DNA of 64,000 bases from an uncultured bacterium (GTDB lineage Bacteria; Bacillota; Clostridia; Lachnospirales; Lachnospiraceae), in NCBI GenBank assembly GCA_905215155.1, contig CAJMPJ010000003.1:71176-135175 (forward strand), in the 5' to 3' direction. The notes under the pieces were generated by a model, which was not told where the DNA came from, searched no databases, and worked only from the letters and a program-made list of their open reading frames with translations. Shown piece after piece: positions 56,904-64,000 of the stretch (position 1 is its first letter; each line of letters starts with the position of its first letter). The position numbers and the translations under genes were made by a program.

Positions 56904-57138
56904 AGCTGCAAATTCTAATATTTTAAAAATTATTGCGGTAATAGCTAGAAGAAGTGCAATGTATATTACCTCCCAGAATATTAAGTTTATTTAAAGGTGC
57001 CATAAATATAATATAGTACTTTTATTAAAAAGTAAATTACGCACTTATTTTTGTATCAACATATATTTTATTACGCTCACTTCCTGAAGTTGCTTTACAG
57101 TATCATTGCATACTAACGTAATGCCTTTTTCAAAGCCT

Positions 57139-57492
57139 CTATCTTATAGCCACGGGAAAATTTATTTTTAAACTAATCAAAAACTTTTTTATCTTATACG
57201 GGATTTTTTTCAGTCTCTTGGATACAGCCATTGCTGTAATGCCTAATTCTTTTCCGATTTCTACCATGGTCTTATCCTCAAAAATAATATTTCTTAATGA
57301 TTATGGAATCCTTACGATCCAGTTTAGAATAGCCCGGTGCAGCCTTTCTTTCTCATCCGAATGAATGATGATTTGTTCTACATCCGCCCTATTGTCAGCA
57401 AACTGCATTGGACAATACCCATCACGGTTTTCATGTATGAATTCCAGAGAATTATGCCGTCTCGTTTCAGCACGATTCCTCCTGGACTGCAT
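57139..57492 (-). pseudogene. Frameshifted small sigma-70-like factor
   Basis: The first part (MQSRRNRAETRRHNSLEF) reads from ATG 57492 to HRAILNW and then a premature stop at about 57301. In the +1 frame the sequence continues LDRKDSIIIKKYYFEDKTM, followed by VEIGKELGITAMAVSKRLKK and a stop at 57139. Joined, it forms a sigma region 4-type helix-turn-helix protein like those on clostridial conjugative elements. A single base loss near 57323-57330 explains it. No second copy is in the window. Confidence 0.7.
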
Positions 57493-57583
57493 TTTCTCCA
57501 AAACCTCCAAACTGAATGATTTTATTTTACATCAGTTTGAAGGTTTACACAAACTTTGGGATAGTCCCACAATATGGTACAAA

Positions 57584-59266
57584 CTATATTCTTTTTAACT
57601 CATCCATCATAGCCGGACGGTTTCTATATTGAGATTTCCAACTGGATACGATTTCATCTACTCTCTTTTTGCCTCCGGTGTATTTCTGCATTCTTTTTAA
57701 TATAGCTACCAGTTCACGGTAGTGTTTTCGGTCAGATGTACGGGCTGCCATGTTATTTACAACTGTCTCATATTTTGTTAACAATTCCTCTGGATACAGA
57801 TTTTTTAAGCATTGTTCATATTCCATCAATTTATACAGCCCATTAGAATCCAGCACAAGCTTCAGCAGCCGGTCATAGAGCTGTTCTTCCTTATATAATC
57901 TGTCAACAGCAGCATAGAGCGGCAATTTGGCAAATATTTCCTCGCGCTTACCAGGCCACTCCTCCTCCGTGTAAAATGTTTTCAACTCTTTATATATAGC
58001 AACATCCCCAGCTTTATATTGCAGCATTAAAAGCCATAACTCATTCTCATAATCTTCTGCCCGTCCTGTCCGTTTATACAATTCTTTTAATTGCAGGCTA
58101 TAATCAGCCACGAGGCCTGCTGCGGTCTTGTCAGTTTCCTTACCCTCTTTAAGCGTCTGGATTGCAGCATCATACCGTCCCTTTTTCATGCACTCTTGGA
58201 TATAATATTTTCTAACCGCACTGAATTCCAGATTTTCTTTTGCATACTTCTCAATCCTGTCTTGAGAAATTCTCAGCTCATTCATGATTGTAATATGCCG
58301 AAGGATCCATTTCCCTGCGTGATACCCCCGTGTCCAGGAATCGTTTTCTTTTCTATATTTACAAACCTTTTCTTCCGTAAACTTCAGTTTATCCTCAAGG
58401 AACTCATCCTCTTTAAAATTATCAAACAATATTTGTTCGATATATTCTTCCATGTAATCAATAACCCGGCCGTCCAGGTGCTCTTTAAACCATCGGAACA
58501 TACTTTTCTTTATATCCATATCACAGTGCTCAATTATTTCCAGCCAAATTTCCATACATTGATTCGCCAGCATCCCTGTTCCACCGTCGGAATCATCCAT
58601 ATCCTGATTTCCGACCTTAACAAACATATAGGCTGTTAGTTCAAAAGCTTCCTTGTATTGCCGGTTTTTCAGCATACCTTCTATATCGTTGTCCAGAAAA
58701 TCTACCAGGTCTAATATAAAGGAATCTGCGCTGTAATAATCAATAAAGCCCTGCCGTCCGGCATATTTGTTAAATATCCTGTTTATCTGATTTTTGTATC
58801 GCTTCATATCCTCTTTTGAAATCTCACAGCAAAGAATACTCTTAAATTGGCTGAGCAGCTTATCATCATTCCCCAAAATTTCTGTAAGGAAATAACGAAC
58901 CGCCGCTTCATCCGCATTCCTCACCAATTCTTCTATATTGCTCTCTGAATCCGTTGCTATTTTTACATCATCTTTCTTTATGGTTCCCTTCTGGCTGTCA
59001 GCACACGCTTCTATCCCGTTTTCCATGCAAAACAGCAGCGCCGCCATATGCTTACAATGATTCCCTTCCTGCGCATAAGGACAGTCACATTGCATATCAA
59101 GAATTTTTCCATCTATAATTTCAACATATACATCATAAGCACTGCTTCCCTGGACCGTGGCCTGTACAAAATCACTGCCCTCATCATAATCTTCTACAAA
59201 ACCGCTTTCGTAATAATCAAGCCCTCTCTCTAATATATGCGGTCTAAACAACTGCTTCCAATCCAT
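57584..59266 (-). CDS. SWIM zinc-finger protein
   Basis: 560 residues. The SWIM motif CxCxnCxH is at C60, C62, C71 and H73 (QCDCPYAQEGNHCKH). The remainder is a long alpha-helical repeat region with a conserved-looking Trp/Tyr pattern. SWIM fingers bind nucleic acid or proteins; no enzymatic domain is seen. AGGGGG precedes the ATG, 12 bases after the upstream UPF0158 gene, so the two form an operon. This pairing is known to me in Clostridia, but its function is not. Confidence 0.85.
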   Translation of the reverse strand: MDWKQLFRPHILERGLDYYESGFVEDYDEGSDFVQATVQGSSAYDVYVEIIDGKILDMQCDCPYAQEGNHCKHMAALLFCMENGIEACADSQKGTIKKDDVKIATDSESNIEELVRNADEAAVRYFLTEILGNDDKLLSQFKSILCCEISKEDMKRYKNQINRIFNKYAGRQGFIDYYSADSFILDLVDFLDNDIEGMLKNRQYKEAFELTAYMFVKVGNQDMDDSDGGTGMLANQCMEIWLEIIEHCDMDIKKSMFRWFKEHLDGRVIDYMEEYIEQILFDNFKEDEFLEDKLKFTEEKVCKYRKENDSWTRGYHAGKWILRHITIMNELRISQDRIEKYAKENLEFSAVRKYYIQECMKKGRYDAAIQTLKEGKETDKTAAGLVADYSLQLKELYKRTGRAEDYENELWLLMLQYKAGDVAIYKELKTFYTEEEWPGKREEIFAKLPLYAAVDRLYKEEQLYDRLLKLVLDSNGLYKLMEYEQCLKNLYPEELLTKYETVVNNMAARTSDRKHYRELVAILKRMQKYTGGKKRVDEIVSSWKSQYRNRPAMMDELKRI

Positions 59267-59278
59267 ACTTTTCCCCCT

Positions 59279-59698
59279 CTACTCAAAATTTTCAATTCCA
59301 TTATCCCTACACCAATCCATCGCAATCTTACGATAGGCGGCAGCCTCATACTGAAACCATTTCTTTTCCAGCCCAAGGTCATACACAGTATCTTTAAATC
59401 TCCGAAACGCTCCTCTTCCTCGAATAGCCCGTTCTAATAGTTCCTGCTGCCTGCCTTCTGACAGACTCCAGACAAAATCCTCCATGATGCGATATTCATG
59501 GATTTCAAACTTTGTAGGAAGTCTCAAATAGCGGTCTGGATTTTCCTCAATTTCGTCTTCCAGCCCCTTATTATCCAGCCCTGTTATTAATTCATCCGCA
59601 AGAAAAACACTTTCTCCTGTTTCTATATCCAGAAAGTATGTATAATTATCATCTGCCATTTCAATGGCATCTACTACAACACTTAAATCTATTTTCAT
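59279..59698 (-). CDS. UPF0158 family protein
   Basis: A 139-residue acidic protein with the UPF0158 pattern: IEMADDNYTYFLDIETGE at the start, DRYLRLPTKFEIHEYRIMEDF in the middle, and FKDTVYDLGLEKKWF and YRKIAMDWCRDNGI at the end. The start is ATG 59698 with GGAGG upstream; GTG two codons before it is an alternative. It is the first gene of the pair with the SWIM protein. The function is unknown. Confidence 0.85.
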   Translation of the reverse strand: MKIDLSVVVDAIEMADDNYTYFLDIETGESVFLADELITGLDNKGLEDEIEENPDRYLRLPTKFEIHEYRIMEDFVWSLSEGRQQELLERAIRGRGAFRRFKDTVYDLGLEKKWFQYEAAAYRKIAMDWCRDNGIENFE

Positions 59699-60077
59699 CT
59701 GCACACCTCCAATTTGTCAAACTGTTTTGTTGACCCGATATTACTAATCTGCAAAATTGGATAATATTCTGTGCTTTTGCCAAAACGTACATTTCCCTTA
59801 CCCCACCGCGATAGCCGGAAACAGATTGCTCCCCCATCGACCACAAAAGCACACCTACATATCCACCTCAAATCCCCGTAACCCTTTGATTTACTGGGCT
59901 TTCCTCGTCAGTAACACCACCGTCTCCACATGGCACGAGTGGACAAGAAGTACGTCTTTTGCCCCTCGGTTTGTCCAACTTAATCCACCGCTATTTTTAA
60001 TGTTTCATCTGTGGGCAGAAACATATCTATTCCTTTTTATTCTAATTTATAGATTTCGTCCATCCTATGGAAGAAAT
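59699..60077. other. Non-coding gap with an rlmD remnant
   Basis: About 380 bases without an intact gene. At 59891-59956, minus strand, the frame SCHVETVVLLTRKAQ-stop resembles the C-terminal end of RlmD-type 23S rRNA uracil methyltransferases. No upstream coding part is present, so it is probably the leftover of a deletion. The rest shows no feature I can name. Confidence 0.45.
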
Positions 60078-62549
60078 CTAATGTTCGAATTCTATGTACG
60101 TCACATCGTTTTTCCCTAAGTCAATCATCAGCTTAAAACTGTACTGTTCTTTGCAATATATTTTTTTAACACATTTCATTGCTTCTTCTTTAGGCATCAA
60201 TGCTCCATCCACATTATACAATCCGTTATAACCTTTTGAACTTTCCAAGAAAGCCTCACATTCCCTTTCGTTTAAGTCAACAAAGTCTATATTGGATATT
60301 TTAACATTAAAGCGAAATTTTTCTTTGTTAAAGTACAGATTATCATAAATTTGAGGAGTACCCACAAATTCAATCTTTTTCTGTTCTTCTTCTAATTTTA
60401 TAAACTCTGCCTCATCTCTTAATTTTGTCAATGCCCAATCATCGGTAAAAGTATAATTTCTGGCATCATATTCATTTTCGCCAATAAACGTGAGCACATT
60501 CCTCACCCCTTCAATGTCAAATGTGAGAGTTAATTTATTAGCACGCTGCCGAATATAACCCTTAACCGCTTCAATAATTCCCCTTTGAATTGTTCTTGCT
60601 GTACTTTGCGATGTTCGATATTCTCTTCTACTTATACAATCTGGCATTACAAATTTTATATAACCTTCCGTAAAATATTGTGAATCCCATCCAAATATAC
60701 TGTCTTTTTCCATTAATTCATTTATTCTTGCCATAATATCTTTGTAATCTATATCTATAGGTTTAAGTTCTGATTCATTAATTTTTTTCTGTCTTAAATT
60801 CGTATGTGCTTCACAAATATACTTAAACAGCTTTATTTGTATTTGTTCCGTGATGTTGCTTGAATGCTTCAAGAGATTTTCATATTGTTTGTACTGCTTA
60901 ACAAAGCCATCCTTCAGCAGACCCGTTTTCATATCAAACTGATTTTGGAGTTCTCCCAATATCTTTATTTTGCATTCATCATTTATGTCATCCCAATTAA
61001 AAAAAGCCTCATAGATACTGTAAAATCCAACCTCATCATTGAATACCAAATAAAGTATCAACATAAAATCAATATTAAATTCTGAAGTCCATACAACCGA
61101 TTTAGCCATCATAAATGAAGGAAAGTTTTCAAATCTTCTTTCAAGAAAATCGGATTCTCTTTGAATTCTCCGTCCAATTGCACGAAGAATTTCCTGAACA
61201 TTTATTCTTAGTAACCATGAAGCACTCATTTTTACAATTGTCTCCGATGAAAATTCTATTGTAAAAGTATCCTGCAAACTGTTCCTATAATTCTGATTTA
61301 ATGTTTCTCCTTCACAAAAAATAAACGCATAAAAAGCTTGAAAAAGTAATGCTAAAAAATCAAAATACTTTTCCTTATTATATGGCATATTATTATAAAT
61401 TGTTTGTTTAATCATTATTTGAAACACATAGTTTCTTTCCTCTACATTATTGTTTTTTAAAACAAAGTATTTGAGTACATTTAGCAAGCTATTTACATCC
61501 GGTTCTATTCCGTCTTCATTAGTTTTCCACTGTAGCTTCATCAATGCAGCAATATAGTTCTCAACAAACTGTTCTCGAACATTTCTTGTGCATAAGCTAT
61601 TATGCATGATACTGTCAAAGTAAACATAGAAAATTCTTTCTATTTCAGAATTTGAGATTTTTTTCTTTTTATATACATCCAACAAATCAATTTCTATCAT
61701 TTGATTAAAATAATTGTTTTCAAGTAGTAACTGATCATTCCAAAATTGCATGTTTTTTAAAGGAATAACATATAATTCTATTCTTCCATATTCAAAATTA
61801 CTCATTCGTGTATAAATCTTAACAATAGATTCCACCATATCATTATATCCAAATGCTTTTGTAAAATCGTCTACTTGTGTTCTCAATTTCATATCAAAAT
61901 ATCTATAGTAATCATAATATCCGTCTTTCTCTCCCTTTGCTTGAACCTGGACACTCAACTCTGTAAGCATCTCACACGTCTTCTCTTTCTCAACATAATT
62001 TCTTTCGTATATAGCTGTTGACAGCGCACTTACAATTGTGTCCGTATGTGACTGGAATTCCTTTAAATCCATCTCGTTATTATTCACACTAGCAGAGAAA
62101 TGACTAATTACTAAATCAAAAACATAACTTTCGTTTGTAATCATCGTCCAGATTTCAAACGCAACATTTCCCTCTAATAATATTAATACCAATATCAATG
62201 CTGTCATACTGTTAGCACAATTGATCACAAAATTCATACCCAGCAGACACACTCCAATGGTAATAACCAATAAAGAAACTCTTACATATTTTTTCGTATT
62301 TACTGGTGAATTGGGAAATTGAATTATGTCCTTCAACTTATACCCCAAGTAACTATTATCTAAAAAACTTGAAATTAATGTTACTAGGGTAAAACACATT
62401 ACGGAAACAGTTATTATTCCTGCAAATATGTAATCCATATATGATTCTGTAACAGGGATTTTATATATTCCTGTGAGATTTACACCTATATCCATAATAA
62501 TGCCTAGTCCAAATATTAAATAAGGAATTATATCGTACCACTTTTTCAT
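60078..62549 (-). CDS. Large membrane protein of unknown function
   Basis: 823 residues encoded in AT-rich sequence. Four hydrophobic helices lie in the first 140 residues (near 8-27, 38-62, 88-110 and 112-136). About 680 mostly cytoplasmic residues follow, with many aromatic and charged helices and no motif I recognise. It has no Walker, nuclease or protease motif by eye. The start ATG at 62549 has only a weak GGTGA-like site. It is 52 bases downstream of the SEC-C gene on the same strand, so the pair is probably co-transcribed. The position in a degraded accessory region suggests a mobile or defensive function. Confidence 0.7.
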   Translation of the reverse strand: MKKWYDIIPYLIFGLGIIMDIGVNLTGIYKIPVTESYMDYIFAGIITVSVMCFTLVTLISSFLDNSYLGYKLKDIIQFPNSPVNTKKYVRVSLLVITIGVCLLGMNFVINCANSMTALILVLILLEGNVAFEIWTMITNESYVFDLVISHFSASVNNNEMDLKEFQSHTDTIVSALSTAIYERNYVEKEKTCEMLTELSVQVQAKGEKDGYYDYYRYFDMKLRTQVDDFTKAFGYNDMVESIVKIYTRMSNFEYGRIELYVIPLKNMQFWNDQLLLENNYFNQMIEIDLLDVYKKKKISNSEIERIFYVYFDSIMHNSLCTRNVREQFVENYIAALMKLQWKTNEDGIEPDVNSLLNVLKYFVLKNNNVEERNYVFQIMIKQTIYNNMPYNKEKYFDFLALLFQAFYAFIFCEGETLNQNYRNSLQDTFTIEFSSETIVKMSASWLLRINVQEILRAIGRRIQRESDFLERRFENFPSFMMAKSVVWTSEFNIDFMLILYLVFNDEVGFYSIYEAFFNWDDINDECKIKILGELQNQFDMKTGLLKDGFVKQYKQYENLLKHSSNITEQIQIKLFKYICEAHTNLRQKKINESELKPIDIDYKDIMARINELMEKDSIFGWDSQYFTEGYIKFVMPDCISRREYRTSQSTARTIQRGIIEAVKGYIRQRANKLTLTFDIEGVRNVLTFIGENEYDARNYTFTDDWALTKLRDEAEFIKLEEEQKKIEFVGTPQIYDNLYFNKEKFRFNVKISNIDFVDLNERECEAFLESSKGYNGLYNVDGALMPKEEAMKCVKKIYCKEQYSFKLMIDLGKNDVTYIEFEH

Positions 62550-62601
62550 TGTTTTTCACCCACTTTCTCACCATCTGATATCTTAAAATCTCTCTTAACA
62601 G

Positions 62602-63696
62602 TTATTCAGCAGCACTGACATTTTCAAACAAATTCCAAGGAGTATCCATATATTGATACGCATACTCATTCTTTTCTGCTTCCATCTGCCGATACAAAAT
62701 ATCAAAATTCGCATGAGTTATAAAAGCCTCCTGAATTGCTGCTCCCCACTTTTTCCATAAACGTGGGGAAATGACAATAGAATCTGTCCAGCGAGGAAGA
62801 TTATTATTGAAATAATTTTCCCTATCTACAACACTCAAACTTAAAAACTGATTTGAAAATGGAGCATAGAAACTATCATTATAATTAAGCCATGACCAAA
62901 CACAAAAAGACTTATCCTTTGCAGGAAAAATGTTAAGGTACATTTTTTTTATTCTCTCATCTTTCTCCATGTCATTAATCCGATTTCCCAATATATCGTG
63001 CTCAAGTTCCGTCATCATTGATACTGCAAAATTTATTTCATATGGAATTTCCCACACTAAGGAATTTGTAACACAATATTTTTCTTCTAGCAAAGCATCA
63101 TCAAATCTTTGTTTTTCAATTTCATTGTCCTCTAATCCTAATTTTAATGCTCCTAAATATTCTTTAAAATCATCTGATTCTCCAAGATTATACCCCTTCT
63201 CAAACATTTTTTCATATTGGATACAGGTAGCATTAGTCTGTACCTGTTTTTTATGGTAATGCCACGCCATTGTCCGATATGTTATTAGAAATATTTGTTT
63301 TTCACTAGCAACAAACTCTTTATCTTCAATTTCTTGGAACACTGTCTTATCATGATAGGAACAAAAACCAGTAAAAGTTGTAGCTATACTACGCCCTTTC
63401 ATATCTGATGTTTGAAACAGATGATGCATTGTACCATCCATTGTTACTACCATTCCAGATTCTCCAATTTTATTTAAAATTCGATTGTTTTGGATGGCAT
63501 GAGCTTTTACTATCCTATCACTGCACTCGCTCGAATTAGGATGTAAACACCTTTTTATTTGTGATTCTCTTTTTATATTTTGAAGAGAATACATAACCGC
63601 TTCTGCTAAGTACTGCTCTTTTGCTTTATTTAAACAACATCTTTTGTATTTTTTCCCACTGCCACAAGGACAAGGGTCATTACGACCAATTTTCAT
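62602..63696 (-). CDS. SEC-C motif protein with HNH-like Cys/His cluster
   Basis: 364 residues. The SEC-C zinc motif is at the N-terminus (RNDPCPCGSGKKYKRCC, C9, C11, C20 and C21). A second Cys/His set follows: C50-x-H52, C58, H66 (KAHAIQ) and C112-xx-H115-D116 (FCSYHDK). This resembles an HNH or zinc-finger nuclease-like core. The C-terminal 240 residues are helical and unknown. The start is ATG 63696 with AGAGG upstream, not the TTG before it. It is probably one unit with the large membrane protein downstream. Nuclease activity is inferred only from the Cys/His pattern. Confidence 0.72.
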   Translation of the reverse strand: MKIGRNDPCPCGSGKKYKRCCLNKAKEQYLAEAVMYSLQNIKRESQIKRCLHPNSSECSDRIVKAHAIQNNRILNKIGESGMVVTMDGTMHHLFQTSDMKGRSIATTFTGFCSYHDKTVFQEIEDKEFVASEKQIFLITYRTMAWHYHKKQVQTNATCIQYEKMFEKGYNLGESDDFKEYLGALKLGLEDNEIEKQRFDDALLEEKYCVTNSLVWEIPYEINFAVSMMTELEHDILGNRINDMEKDERIKKMYLNIFPAKDKSFCVWSWLNYNDSFYAPFSNQFLSLSVVDRENYFNNNLPRWTDSIVISPRLWKKWGAAIQEAFITHANFDILYRQMEAEKNEYAYQYMDTPWNLFENVSAAE

Positions 63697-63809
63697 TTTC
63701 AACCTCTAATCATCTGTTCACTGTAAGCCACGAATGCAACAAAACACTCTATTTATAATCACATTCTTTTATAAAAGCATCACAATCTTGCTTTTTCTGT
63801 CTCTTACAT

Positions 63810-63971
63810 TCATTTATGTTCTATACTGATTTTCTCTCCATCCGGCAACACAAACGCCTGCTCATATACAACACCAACAGCCTCTGCAATCTTCACCATT
63901 TCATCAAAGGAAACAGTGCCTCGCTTCAGCTTTTTATTAAAATTCTGTAAATGGTAAATAACCCGTCCAGG
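63810..63971 (-). pseudogene. Partial Cro/C1-type helix-turn-helix protein
   Basis: A minus-strand frame reads QNFNKKLKRGTVSFDEMVK, then IAEAVGVVYEQAFVLPDGE to a stop at 63810. This is the C-terminal part of a small XRE regulator of the kind carried by mobile elements. An in-frame TGA at 63972 cuts it off upstream and there is no start codon, so it is broken here or frameshifted. The window ends shortly afterwards. Confidence 0.5.
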
Positions 63972-64000
63972 TCAATAAGTTCGCCGCCCGATTGGGGCGG

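Noticed and set aside
59757..60119. Plus-strand open frame of 120 residues in the gap before the large membrane protein
   Set aside because: It has no ribosome site and no family resemblance, and it is antisense to an rlmD remnant.

Overview
The window looks like chromosome of a low-to-mid GC, Gram-positive anaerobic clostridium, most likely a Lachnospiraceae member of the Lacrimispora / former Clostridium cluster XIVa type. This is inferred from strong AGGAGG-type ribosome binding sites, sigma-A promoters, a T-box leader, an OmpR/VanS-type regulatory pair, two phospho-beta-glucosidases, a TetM-like translation GTPase and many flavin oxidoreductases. No rRNA or tRNA gene and no CRISPR array was seen. 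From about 54 kb rightwards the DNA is visibly more AT-rich and holds broken genes.

Left part (0-10.4 kb): a zinc glycerol dehydrogenase, a DUF1543 protein, a membrane PAS-PAS-GGDEF cyclase, then a sugar/aromatic group (GH1 and GH4 6-phospho-beta-glucosidases, a YdiB-like quinate/shikimate dehydrogenase, an ArAE-type aromatic acid exporter, an RpiR regulator), and a cell-wall amidase. Two short genes lie in the next gap (10501-10635 and 10878-11033).

11.0-18.7 kb is one tight operon: response regulator, sensor kinase, DltA-like adenylating enzyme, a fold-III PLP decarboxylase-like enzyme, carrier protein, MBOAT acyltransferase and DltD-like SGNH protein. It resembles a teichoic acid D-alanylation operon, but it carries an extra PLP enzyme and the adenylating enzyme has a changed substrate pocket, so the substrate may not be D-alanine. 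Direct repeats just upstream of its promoter suggest autoregulation by the response regulator.

18.7-28.6 kb: an MFS transporter, an AlaA-type aminotransferase behind a complete T-box leader (probable alanine specifier), carbonic anhydrase, and a group with a sorbosone-dehydrogenase-like propeller, MsrAB, DUF2935, and a GMC oxidoreductase with a small partner; none has an export signal.

28.6-41.1 kb is a flavin redox region. A three-domain fused reductase (FMN reductase, covalent-FMN domain, fumarate-reductase-like FAD domain) is followed by a free-standing FMN reductase, a divergent LysR regulator and an ApbE flavin transferase that would flavinylate the fused enzyme. A PucR-type regulator sits divergently to an Fe-S/FAD 2-enoate reductase, and a YqjM-type ene-reductase precedes azlCD.

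41.2-53.3 kb: a TetM-like GTPase fused to a complete Rae1/YacP-like ribonuclease, a secreted pectate lyase with an unclassified leader, motAB with a long non-coding upstream region, a protein with a strictly three-residue-periodic Cys-Pro tract, a LarA racemase, and a DEAD-box helicase.

53.6-64 kb is accessory and degraded: an Atl-like protein, a 5'-truncated helicase-nuclease, a DJ-1/PfpI protein, an IS66 remnant, a frameshifted sigma factor, a SWIM/UPF0158 pair, an rlmD remnant, and a two-gene unit (large membrane protein plus SEC-C/HNH-like protein) of unknown, possibly defensive, role.
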